Source of the DNA: an uncultured Bacteroides sp.
GTDB taxonomy: Bacteria; Bacteroidota; Bacteroidia; Bacteroidales; Bacteroidaceae
Length of the DNA: 18,221 nt
Assembly: GCA_934716785.1 (NCBI GenBank)
Contig: CAKUYM010000052.1
Coordinates: forward strand, 1-18,221
Reading direction: 5' to 3'
In this document: positions 5,070-13,478 of the stretch, piece after piece
How the letters are laid out: every line of letters starts with the position of its first letter
Numbering within the stretch: position 1 is the first letter of the stretch
Made by a program: the position numbers and the translations under genes
Notes under the pieces: generated by a model
Told to the model about the DNA's origin: nothing
Seen by the model: the letters and a program-made list of their open reading frames with translations, nothing else
The model's database searches: none

Positions 5070-8000
5070 ATGAATTATAGGAAGAAGGCCATATTTATGG
5101 TCGTGGCTCTCTTTTGCCTTAACATAACAATGCTGGCACAAGCTGTTTCATTGAAAATGAATAATGTTTCAGTGAAAGAGGCAATGACGCAATTGAAAAA
5201 TAAAAGCGGATACTTTTTCGTATATAAAGTAGGAGATTTGGATACAAAGAAAATCGTCAATGTAGAGGCTAAACAGTTGAATGAGGCTATCGAGCAGATT
5301 TTATACGGGCAGGACGTTGATTATGAGGTAAAAGGTAAAAATATAATAGTACAGAAAGGACAACGTCCCAATACCCCTGCCAATGCGAAAAAGTCTAAAG
5401 TAACAGGTGTAGTGAAGAGCGAGAATGGTGAATTGATCATCGGCGCTACTGTAAAGGAAAAAGGAACTTCTAATGGAACAGTGTCTGATTTGGATGCGAA
5501 GTTTTCGTTGAATGTATTTCCGGGAGCCGTATTGGAGGTATCTTATATTGGCTATCAGACAAAGGAAGTGAAAGTCGGGAACCAGACGGCCCTGTCCATA
5601 ACATTAGTTGAAGATCAACAGGTCTTGGATGAAGTTGTAGTAGTGGGCTATGGTACACAGAAGAAAGGTCACCTTACCGGTTCTGTAACCACAGTCCTTT
5701 CGAAAGAGCTGTTGAAAGCACCCATGCAGAATGTATCAAACTTATTGACAGGTAAGGTGTCCGGACTCACCAGCATTCAGTCTTCGGGAAAACCAGGCTC
5801 GGATGGAACCACGATGTACGTGCGTGGACTTAATTCGTTTTCCGGCAATGGTCCTATGGTTATCGTAGACGGGGTGTCTCGGCCTATGGATTATGTGAAC
5901 CCTAACGATATTGAAAGCATTTCTGTATTGAAAGATGCAGCGGCATCTATTTATGGTGTGCAAGGCGCCAACGGTGTAATCTTGATTACTACCAAATCGG
6001 GCGCTGAGGGGCCTGCCAAAATTTCTTATGATGGCTCTGTAACCTTTACACGAAATACGGCTATGCCCGAACTGTTGAATGCCAGCGAATATATGTATTG
6101 GCATAACAAGGCTCGTGAGATGGACGGATTGACTCCGTTGTGGACGGCAGACATCCAAAACAAGGTGATGAGCAACGATCCTAACAGTATTTGGGGAGAA
6201 ACCGATTGGTTGGATATGATATTCCGCACGGGCATCACTCACCAGCATAACCTTTCGGCTTCAGGAGGCACGGAAAGAGTAAAATATTTTGCCAGTGTCG
6301 GTTATATGAATCAAGAAGGAACGATGAAGAATACCAGCTTTACTCGTTACAATGTACGTACCAACTTGGATGTGCAAGTAGCAAAGAATTTGCGCTTCAT
6401 TGTCAATCTGGCCGGATATCGTTCCGACAGAGACTGGCCGGGCACGGCTATCGACAATCAGGGAGAGTTCAACCCCGTTCGCCAGGCCATCAATTCTATT
6501 CCAATTATCAAATCAGAGTATAAGGGGATGCCTACGGCTTGGCAAGGTTCCACCTATCGGGTAAACGGCTATGCCGCTCTGATGAATTCGGGATATATAG
6601 ACCAGACGCGTTATGTGTTCGATTCGAATTATAAGTTGGAATACGATTTCTCCGGTCTCACAGATGTACTGAAAGGCTTGAAAGCATCTTTCTTTGGTGC
6701 TTATAATTATAATCACACATTCGATTCAGATTATAGTAGTTATTATAAGCTATACTATATCAATAATAGCTTTGATGAGGGCATAGCCGGTGCAAGCGGC
6801 TTTACAGAGGGTGGAAGTTATTCTAAATCTTCTTCATTCGGTGATAATTGGTTGGTTCGCCCGCAAGTAGATTACACTCGCGATTTCGGCAAGCACCATG
6901 TAGGAGTCTTGTTTTTCTATGAAGCGCAAAAGGCATATTCCAATACCATGACAGGTACTAAATACGGATATTATAGCGATGATCCGGTGGACTTATCCTT
7001 AGGTACGGTATTTAAAGAGAGGCCGGTCAGCGGCTCGCATGGCTATACGGGACAAGCTTCTTATGCAGGACGTTTGAATTACGCTTACAATCAAAAATAT
7101 TTGGCCGAAGTGGCTTTCCGTCGGGACGGTTCTTATGTATTTGCTCCCGAAAACCGTTGGGGATTCTTCCCGTCAGTATCGCTGGGTTGGGTTATCAGCG
7201 AAGAGCAATTCTTTAAGAAAGCTCTTCCTTTTGTAGATTACTTTAAGATTCGTGCCAGCTACGGAGAGTCCGGTAATGACAATGTGACTCCTTATCTGTA
7301 TAACTCCACTTTCTCTGTGGCGCAGAACAGTATGATCTTTGGAGATGCTCCGGTTTCTCAATTCTATTCTTCGAATGCATATATTTATAGAAACCTTACT
7401 TGGTCTACCACCAAGAGCTGGAACTTAGGTCTTGATTTCAATCTGTTCGGACAAAAGCTGGGAGTGGAATTGGATGTATTCTATCAGCTGACCAAAGATA
7501 TTTTGGAAAGCAGGAGCGGTAGTTATCCCACGTCATTGGGTGGATATTACCCGAGTTATCAAAATTCAGGAAAGGTAAGTAATAAAGGTTTTGAATTGAC
7601 CTTGAAGCACCATAACCGCATTAATAAGGATTGGAATTATAGCTTGACCGGAAACTTCTCCTTTGCACGAAACAAAGTCTTGGCAAAAGCTGTCACGGAC
7701 AACTATCCTAACTACCGTGCTCAGTTGGGCGAATCAATGAACGCTCGGTATGGTTTCGAAGCAACCGGCCTGTTCCAGACTCAGGAAGAAATAGACAACT
7801 ATCCGGCTGCTCCTTCCGGAATGATACGTTTGGGTGATTTGAAATACAAGGATATCAATGGCGACGGATTGATAAATTCTACTTACGATTATGTGAAGAT
7901 AGGATATGGAGGCGTGCCGGAAATAAACTTCTCTCTGAATATGGAGCTAAACTGGAAGAATTTCTACCTGACGGCACTTTGGCAGGGAGTAACACATTGC

Positions 8001-8420
8001 GACTATGAGCTCTCCGGTGTTTATGACACCGGCGTAACGGCTGCTACCTCTTATACCAGTTCGTTCGGAACGAATGGAAACTCACCGCGCTACTTGATCG
8101 AAGATGCGTGGACTCCGGAGAACCCGAATGCAAAATATCCGCGTTTGTCTACCATTGCCAACGGAAACAATGCATGGCGTTCTACTTGGTGGGTCGTTAA
8201 CGGTGAATATCTTCGTTTGAAGAATTTGAATATCGGATACACTTTGCCTGCTTCGGTCTTGAAAAGAACTCCATTCTCAAGAGTCAACGTTTATTTGGCA
8301 GGAACCAATGTATGGACACTGAGTCACTTTAAATATGTAGACCCTGAAAGCCCCTCGGTAAGTAATGGATATTATCCTCAGCAGGCTACTTGGAGTTTGG
8401 GCATGAACGTAACATTCTAA
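5070..8420 (+). CDS. SusC-like TonB-dependent outer-membrane transporter with STN domain
   Basis: A 1116-aa glycan transporter. A signal peptide occupies about residues 1-25 (ends MLAQA). Residues 26-96 form the STN domain (ending YEVKGKNIIVQKG), which marks a transporter that signals to a FecR/ECF pair. A CarboxypepD_reg-like domain spans about 110-182. Next come a TonB-box region, LDEVVVVGYGTQKK (187-199), a plug (about 200-310, with GLNSFSGNGPMVIVDGVSRP and ending NGVILITTKSG), and a long 22-strand-type barrel ending in aromatic TWSLGMNVTF. Only the pair with SusD is expected to import oligosaccharides, using TonB and the proton motive force. The gene is intact. It lies downstream of the sigma/anti-sigma pair across a 274-base gap that encodes the antisense RNA, so both transcription by the sigma factor and antisense control are likely. 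Confidence 0.96.
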   Translation: MNYRKKAIFMVVALFCLNITMLAQAVSLKMNNVSVKEAMTQLKNKSGYFFVYKVGDLDTKKIVNVEAKQLNEAIEQILYGQDVDYEVKGKNIIVQKGQRPNTPANAKKSKVTGVVKSENGELIIGATVKEKGTSNGTVSDLDAKFSLNVFPGAVLEVSYIGYQTKEVKVGNQTALSITLVEDQQVLDEVVVVGYGTQKKGHLTGSVTTVLSKELLKAPMQNVSNLLTGKVSGLTSIQSSGKPGSDGTTMYVRGLNSFSGNGPMVIVDGVSRPMDYVNPNDIESISVLKDAAASIYGVQGANGVILITTKSGAEGPAKISYDGSVTFTRNTAMPELLNASEYMYWHNKAREMDGLTPLWTADIQNKVMSNDPNSIWGETDWLDMIFRTGITHQHNLSASGGTERVKYFASVGYMNQEGTMKNTSFTRYNVRTNLDVQVAKNLRFIVNLAGYRSDRDWPGTAIDNQGEFNPVRQAINSIPIIKSEYKGMPTAWQGSTYRVNGYAALMNSGYIDQTRYVFDSNYKLEYDFSGLTDVLKGLKASFFGAYNYNHTFDSDYSSYYKLYYINNSFDEGIAGASGFTEGGSYSKSSSFGDNWLVRPQVDYTRDFGKHHVGVLFFYEAQKAYSNTMTGTKYGYYSDDPVDLSLGTVFKERPVSGSHGYTGQASYAGRLNYAYNQKYLAEVAFRRDGSYVFAPENRWGFFPSVSLGWVISEEQFFKKALPFVDYFKIRASYGESGNDNVTPYLYNSTFSVAQNSMIFGDAPVSQFYSSNAYIYRNLTWSTTKSWNLGLDFNLFGQKLGVELDVFYQLTKDILESRSGSYPTSLGGYYPSYQNSGKVSNKGFELTLKHHNRINKDWNYSLTGNFSFARNKVLAKAVTDNYPNYRAQLGESMNARYGFEATGLFQTQEEIDNYPAAPSGMIRLGDLKYKDINGDGLINSTYDYVKIGYGGVPEINFSLNMELNWKNFYLTALWQGVTHCDYELSGVYDTGVTAATSYTSSFGTNGNSPRYLIEDAWTPENPNAKYPRLSTIANGNNAWRSTWWVVNGEYLRLKNLNIGYTLPASVLKRTPFSRVNVYLAGTNVWTLSHFKYVDPESPSVSNGYYPQQATWSLGMNVTF

Positions 8421-8432
8421 TAAATTTAAATT

Positions 8433-8437
8433 AGGAG
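8433..8437 (+). promoter_or_regulatory. Strong Shine-Dalgarno site for the susD-like gene
   Basis: AGGAG ends 8 bases before the ATG at 8446, in the context TTAGGAGAAAAGAAT. Bacteroides start sites usually lack a good Shine-Dalgarno sequence, so this one stands out within the operon and may help SusD be made in step with SusC. Confidence 0.5.
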
Positions 8438-8445
8438 AAAAGAAT

Positions 8446-10134
8446 ATGAAATTCAATGCATTTAAAATATTAGTAGGAGCGGCCATAAGCCTTAGTGTTG
8501 TATCTTGCGACGTGCTCGACTTGAATGATACAAAGAACTTATCGGATGTAGCCGTGTGGGATTCGGAGAGTGCTGCCGATATGTATGTGACTGCTTCGTA
8601 TAAAACATTTTCGGACGTTTCGCAAGTGGCCAATAGCAGGGCTTGCTACTATGACAGTTATTCCGATTTGATGAAATCCACATCGTGGGATACGTATAAC
8701 CATTCTTATAACAAGGCTTTACTGCAAGTCAGCGCTTTCAGTACAGGTTCCGCCGGGGCTTTCGAATGCTGGAGCGATGTGTATGGCCGAATCCGCAGAG
8801 CCAATGTGTTGCTCGACGATATCACTCGTTATGGCAGCAAGTTCGGCGAGGAGTGGTGCGATATCCGTCGGGCGGAAGTCAGACTGTGCCGGGCTTTCAG
8901 CTATTATCGGTTGATAAGGGTATATGGCGGAGTGATTCTCCGTACCGAAACATCGGGCGTCAATGGCGTAGACGATGGCTCGTATGAAGAAGATGTAAAT
9001 CGTGCCAGAAGTTCGGAGGCTGATAGTTGGAATTACGTTATTTCTGAATTGCAATGGGCGGCCGAACATCTTCCCGAAAGTTGGTCTTCCGATTGGAACG
9101 GGCGTGCTACCAAAATGACTGCCTATGGCTTGATTAGCAGAATGGCTGTTTCGGCCAAGCAATGGCAAGTGGCCATCGATGCTGCCGATAAGGTGAAAGA
9201 ATTGGGTGGAGCGTTGGCTTCCGATTATGCAAAAGTGTTTCAAGTAGATGGCGGACAAGACAATTCGAAAGAAATATTGTTTGCCCTCTATTATCAAAAA
9301 GGCAGCTTGACGCATAATTACGACTTGTACAACCGTCCGTTCGGAGACGGAGCGGTTTATACCACCAATTGCTATGCAGAGCATGTGCCTACTGCTGAAC
9401 TGGCCGACATGTATGAATTTAAAGATGGAACAAACTTCGATTGGAATACGTATTCGGCTTCTCATGCCGATCCGTATACAGACCGTGAGCCCCGTTTCAA
9501 GGCAACCATATTATATAACGGATGTACTTGGGGAAATAGAACGATTGAATCGTATGTGGGCGGAGCCGATGGTTTCCAGGCATATACTCAAAGCGGTTCT
9601 ACGAACGGACATACATGCACGGGATATTATCTTCGTAAGTATTTGCAAGAATCGAATACCGGCTTTGTCAATGATCACAGTTGGCAGTATGATGCCGTAT
9701 TACGATATGCCGAAGTGCTGCTGAATAAGGCTGAAGCTTATGCCGAGCTGGATTATGCGGCGAAAGGGCAAAATGCTTTGGATGCGCTTAACGAAGTGCG
9801 CAATCGGGTAGGATTGCCTGCCAAGACATTGGTCGATGCTCCCGATAAAGAAAGCTTTATGACTTTATTGAGAAAGGAACGTTGCGTAGAACTGGCCGGA
9901 GAAGGTTTGAGATATTGGGACTTGCGCCGATGGAAGTTGGCGGAAAAAACTATCAATGGTCAAAATGCTCATGGGGTGAAGATAACTAAAGCCGATGACG
10001 GTACTTTATCTTACGAGAAAGTAGAATGTGACGGAGGCACTCCTCGTATCTTCCTCGAAAAGTATTATTATTTTTCATTGCCTACTTCCGAAACGGCTAA
10101 TAATAAGCTTTGTGAGAATAACTTATATTGGTAA
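8446..10134 (+). CDS. SusD/RagB-like surface glycan-binding lipoprotein
   Basis: A 562-aa lipoprotein with signal peptide and lipobox SVVSC (lipidated Cys21). SusD features include the N-terminal motif LDLNDTKNLSD, the helical TPR-like segments (RRAEVRLCRAFSYYRLIRVY, then WQYDAVLRYAEVLLNKAEAY), the NEVRNRVGLP segment and ERCVELAGEGLRYWDLRRW. It ends YYYFSLPTSETANNKLCENN, the family's usual C-terminal pattern. SusD proteins act as a lid on SusC, binding the glycan at the cell surface and delivering it to the transporter. It starts 25 bases after susC behind a strong ribosome-binding site, so the two are co-transcribed. Sequence alone does not give the ligand. Confidence 0.95.
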   Translation: MKFNAFKILVGAAISLSVVSCDVLDLNDTKNLSDVAVWDSESAADMYVTASYKTFSDVSQVANSRACYYDSYSDLMKSTSWDTYNHSYNKALLQVSAFSTGSAGAFECWSDVYGRIRRANVLLDDITRYGSKFGEEWCDIRRAEVRLCRAFSYYRLIRVYGGVILRTETSGVNGVDDGSYEEDVNRARSSEADSWNYVISELQWAAEHLPESWSSDWNGRATKMTAYGLISRMAVSAKQWQVAIDAADKVKELGGALASDYAKVFQVDGGQDNSKEILFALYYQKGSLTHNYDLYNRPFGDGAVYTTNCYAEHVPTAELADMYEFKDGTNFDWNTYSASHADPYTDREPRFKATILYNGCTWGNRTIESYVGGADGFQAYTQSGSTNGHTCTGYYLRKYLQESNTGFVNDHSWQYDAVLRYAEVLLNKAEAYAELDYAAKGQNALDALNEVRNRVGLPAKTLVDAPDKESFMTLLRKERCVELAGEGLRYWDLRRWKLAEKTINGQNAHGVKITKADDGTLSYEKVECDGGTPRIFLEKYYYFSLPTSETANNKLCENNLYW

Positions 10135-10167
10135 CAAGGGCCTTAATGCTCAAAATAATAATTGAAT

Positions 10168-10608
10168 ATGAAAGTTTTTTATAAGATTGGAATATTAGTG
10201 TTTGGCTGGGTCTTGGCTTCTGCTTTATTGCAGAGTTGCGAAAAGGCGGATGATGAATTTGTGCATACGGCAAACACCATATCTCAGATGATATGCAAGG
10301 CTTCCCATACCGGTGGGGAGTATAGAGGTGAAATTACAGAATATAATAAAGACGGAAAAGAAGTAGCCGACATTACAAAAGAAGATATAGAAGGCGGATA
10401 CGGATTGATTGTCTTTAAGGTTCCTGTATCGTTGAAAGACGAGGTCGATTTAACCAGCGTTTATTTGGTGGCCACTGTGACTTACGATGAGTTCATTACT
10501 CCGTCACTGACAGGTAAGCATGATATTACGGGCGAGGGCATCATTATATCTGTGAAATCTGGAGTAGGAACGGTACGCAACTATCGTGTAAGAGGCGAAT
10601 ACGAATAA
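10168..10608 (+). CDS. Small PUL lipoprotein of unknown fold, SusE-like position
   Basis: A 146-aa predicted lipoprotein. The signal peptide ends in LLQSC (Cys24), followed by acidic residues (EKADDEF), which suits outer-membrane, often surface, export in Bacteroides. The rest looks like a single beta-rich domain (YGLIVFKVPVSLKDEVDLTS, then IIISVKSGVGTVRNYRVRGEY). I do not recognise a named family. A frame extension to TTG at 10162 adds two residues, but the ATG at 10168 is the natural start. It lies 33 bases after susD and 3 bases before the next lipoprotein. In PULs this position usually holds SusE/SusF-type surface glycan-binding proteins, so a binding or accessory role is inferred, not shown. 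Confidence 0.8.
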   Translation: MKVFYKIGILVFGWVLASALLQSCEKADDEFVHTANTISQMICKASHTGGEYRGEITEYNKDGKEVADITKEDIEGGYGLIVFKVPVSLKDEVDLTSVYLVATVTYDEFITPSLTGKHDITGEGIIISVKSGVGTVRNYRVRGEYE

Positions 10609-10611
10609 AGA

Positions 10612-12099
10612 ATGTTTAAATTAAATTGTAGTGCAAAGATGAAAAACATTGCTTCTAATATAATATGGAGTGCGGTGATGGGCTGCTGTCTTTTGTTGGG
10701 CTCCTGTGAAGAAAGTCTGAGTGAGAAGCTTGGCAAGGAAGCCGATATCCTGATATCATTCAAGGTGACAGGTACAAGCGGTACTGTGTTTAATTCTTCC
10801 ATAGAGCAGGACGATATAAAGATAAAGGTTTCTCCGTACTTGGATGCGGCAGAAGAACTGAAAGCTGCCACCCCTAAATTTTATCTCTCCAAGGGAGCTA
10901 CGGTTTCTCCCGATCCGGATGAGCCTCAGAACTTTGCCCAAGAAGGCGGAGTGAAGTATACGGTGACATCGGAGGATGGGTCTAATACGCATGTGTACAC
11001 TGTGACTTGGACTATCTCCGATAAGCTTCCTTACGGTTCGGGGTTCAGTTATGCCGAGATAGGTGCAAAGAAAAGTTTTGCCGAATTGGGGTATCCGGGC
11101 ACTGTCGGTAATTTTAATTTGCCATCCTTGCAGTTTGGCGACCTTCAGATGTATCATGCTTATTGCGGCGATTATATCGTACTCTTGTCCAGAGGATATA
11201 TAGCGGCAGGCAATTCGGAATATGGCATAAGGGTGGTGGATAAGACTACCTTGGAAAGCACCGGAACACTGAACATCGGGTCTATACCGATGGCCAATAT
11301 CATGATGGTTACTTCCGACTATGTGGGCCATTGTGTGGCGGCTGTGGTGACGGATGGAAAAACAGAATTGTTCTATTGGAACAAGCCTACGGATGCTCCC
11401 GTTTCATTGGGCACGGTGGACGTTAACTTAGCTCCATCTACCAGTGACCTGTCGAATAACTTCCAAGTGGCAGGTGATGTGACTACTAAGGCCTGGGTTA
11501 CAGCCTTGGCTCCTCGCAGTGCGGAAGGTGCCCATTATCGGGTGCAGATTACGAACGGGCAGCTGGCTTCTACCTATTCTACCATTAAAACGGGATATTC
11601 GAGCTCCGACTGTGTAGGCTTCCAGATGATATCTCCGTTGGATGATTCCGACCAGCCCAATTATGTGGTAGGCGATACGGAAGGCAAAGCCAATGCAGCC
11701 AACAGTATCCATGCTTATATCAATACGTTCTCCGGTTCTACGTTGAGCGTGATGCCTAACTTCTGGCAGAATACCTTGCAAACGTGGTGGGTAGGGACCG
11801 GCTTCTCCACTGCACGCACAGGTGGACGTGCTCCTGTAGTATCAGCTCTGCCTATCAATGGCAAGACATATTGCGTGGTAACAAGTGGAAGCGCTTGGTG
11901 GCATGCGGCAGCCGTGTTGAGTTCCGATTTGCAGAGCTTGGCTCACGAGAACCTGAATATTGCAGCATCTGTAAATCGCGCTTGGTGCTATGGCGGATGG
12001 GTAGATTGGTATTGGAATGCCGATAAGGAAGAAGCCTATCTGTCTGTGTGGTTCGGCCGTTTGGGACTGTATACTTATAAGATGACTTGTTTTGAATAA
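10612..12099 (+). CDS. Surface lipoprotein, DUF5018-like, probable glycan-binding protein
   Basis: A 495-aa protein with lipobox LLLGSC (Cys32 from the first ATG, Cys23 from the ATG at 10639). The later start gives a more typical signal peptide (MKNIASNIIWSAVMG); the earlier one lies only 3 bases past the previous stop. Residues about 40-130 look like an Ig-like domain (ILISFKVTGTSGTVFNSSI, ending THVYTVTWTI). The rest has repeated beta-strand segments, many Trp/Tyr residues and a propeller-like pattern (VDKTTLESTGTLNIGS, YCVVTSGSAWWHAAAVL, LSVWFGRLGLYTY). The layout resembles DUF5018 proteins found in Bacteroides PULs, a family without a settled function. No catalytic motif is visible. Third downstream partner of SusC/SusD, so a surface glycan-binding role is the best guess. 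A terminator-like hairpin follows. Confidence 0.85.
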   Translation: MFKLNCSAKMKNIASNIIWSAVMGCCLLLGSCEESLSEKLGKEADILISFKVTGTSGTVFNSSIEQDDIKIKVSPYLDAAEELKAATPKFYLSKGATVSPDPDEPQNFAQEGGVKYTVTSEDGSNTHVYTVTWTISDKLPYGSGFSYAEIGAKKSFAELGYPGTVGNFNLPSLQFGDLQMYHAYCGDYIVLLSRGYIAAGNSEYGIRVVDKTTLESTGTLNIGSIPMANIMMVTSDYVGHCVAAVVTDGKTELFYWNKPTDAPVSLGTVDVNLAPSTSDLSNNFQVAGDVTTKAWVTALAPRSAEGAHYRVQITNGQLASTYSTIKTGYSSSDCVGFQMISPLDDSDQPNYVVGDTEGKANAANSIHAYINTFSGSTLSVMPNFWQNTLQTWWVGTGFSTARTGGRAPVVSALPINGKTYCVVTSGSAWWHAAAVLSSDLQSLAHENLNIAASVNRAWCYGGWVDWYWNADKEEAYLSVWFGRLGLYTYKMTCFE

Positions 12100-12115
12100 A
12101 TAACAGAAAAGAAAG

Positions 12116-12160
12116 AGGCAATTGCTTTCTGTAAATGGGCGGAATGCAATTGCCTTTTTT
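12116..12160 (+). terminator. Terminator-like hairpin inside the PUL
   Basis: AGGCAATTGC (12116-12125) and GCAATTGCCT (12146-12155) form a perfect 10-bp stem with a 20-base loop, running into six T's (12155-12160). It lies between the transport/binding genes and the enzyme genes. I see no clear TAnnTTTG promoter in the 20 bases before the next ATG, so the hairpin probably reduces rather than stops transcription into the enzyme genes. Confidence 0.65.
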
Positions 12161-12179
12161 ATTAAATTAGTAAGATTTT

Positions 12180-13478
12180 ATGATGCGAAAAGTTTTATTA
12201 TGTACCTTTTTGAGCCTCTTTATGGCTTGCAGTGGCGAAGGAAAAGATAATGTGCGAGATTACAATCCGGATATACCGCTCACTCCTGGTGGCAAGGAAG
12301 ATGTAGAATCCAAGCCTAAGGCTATGTGGATAGATGCACATGCCAATTTTAGCCGTTTATCTACCAAAGAAGCTATAACGATGTATCTGGAGAAGATAAA
12401 GAGCGTGGGGTTGAATGAAGTCTATGTAGATGTCAAACCGGGTATAGGCTACGCTTTGTACGACAGTGATATTCTTCCTAAGTTGGAGAAGTGGGGCGAT
12501 GAAACGGTGAAGCGTGATTGGGATTATTTAGGATATTGGTTGTCGGAGGGCGAACGACTCGGAGTGGATGTCATCGCTTCCATCTCTACCTTGGGATACG
12601 GAGCTACCAGATATAAGCAAGGTTTGATTTATGACGATGAGGCCAAGTGGAATGGAAAGACCCAAGTGGCGATGAAGAATGGAAACTTGGAAGATATAAA
12701 AGATAATACCAATGTAGATGCCGCCATGCTGAACCCCTGCTTGACGGATGTGCAAGAGTTTGTGTTGTCGGTGGTTCAGGAAATAGTAAGGAAGTATCCC
12801 AAGCTGAAAGGTATTTCTTTGGATTATTGCCGATGGTATAATAGCGACGGAGGTGCTTGGTATGGATTCGGTGATGAAACGATAAAGGCATTCGAGGCTT
12901 ATAGCGGTGAAAAGGTGAATAGCCGGACCGATATCCTTACCGCTTCGGGGGCTCCGGGAAAATTATTTGCCAAATGGATTGAATTCCGTTCGATGGTGGT
13001 GAAGAACTTGATTAGCAATATCCATGACAAGGCGAAAGCCATCAATCCTAAGTTGGAAATTCACCTATGGGCTTCTGCGCATTGGACTTCCCGGTATTCT
13101 GTGGGGCAAAATTGGGCGAGCGATAAGTATGTTCCGTCCGGTTCTGCTTACACGAGCAATTATCATAATACGGGATTTGCTAATCAGCTGGACGTGTTTA
13201 TTACCGGTGCCTATGCCGATGCGGTTTGGGAGAAAGACAGTCCGGGGTCTGAATGGTCTGTAGAGCACTTTGTGAAAAACTATTCCAATTACATCCAAGG
13301 AGATTGCAAGGTATATGGGTCGTTTGCAGCTTATTCGCAGAAAACGAAAAACGAGATATCGGATGCGGTTTACCTTTGCTTGAAGAATACGGACGGAGTG
13401 ATGGTATTCGAACTGTCGCATGTGATTAATTTCAATACATGGGATGGAATAAAAGAAGGAATAGAAAGGGCTGAATGA
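12180..13478 (+). CDS. Glycosidase-like TIM-barrel lipoprotein (GHL10/COG1649-like)
   Basis: A 432-aa lipoprotein, lipobox LFMAC (Cys17). From residue 47 it follows the pattern of COG1649/GHL10 (PF02638-like) proteins: KAMWIDAHANFSRLSTKE, then SVGLNEVYVDVKPGIGYALY with SDILP, then MLNPCLTDVQEFVLSVVQEI and KGISLDYCRW (211-219). The family is structurally related to glycoside hydrolases, and few members have known substrates. The usual LDYIRYP motif here reads LDYCRW. A role in cutting the target glycan at the cell surface is inferred from the lipobox and the PUL context. It begins with tandem ATGs 20 bases after the terminator hairpin, and its stop overlaps the next start (ATGA), so the two are translationally coupled. 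Confidence 0.8.
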   Translation: MMRKVLLCTFLSLFMACSGEGKDNVRDYNPDIPLTPGGKEDVESKPKAMWIDAHANFSRLSTKEAITMYLEKIKSVGLNEVYVDVKPGIGYALYDSDILPKLEKWGDETVKRDWDYLGYWLSEGERLGVDVIASISTLGYGATRYKQGLIYDDEAKWNGKTQVAMKNGNLEDIKDNTNVDAAMLNPCLTDVQEFVLSVVQEIVRKYPKLKGISLDYCRWYNSDGGAWYGFGDETIKAFEAYSGEKVNSRTDILTASGAPGKLFAKWIEFRSMVVKNLISNIHDKAKAINPKLEIHLWASAHWTSRYSVGQNWASDKYVPSGSAYTSNYHNTGFANQLDVFITGAYADAVWEKDSPGSEWSVEHFVKNYSNYIQGDCKVYGSFAAYSQKTKNEISDAVYLCLKNTDGVMVFELSHVINFNTWDGIKEGIERAE

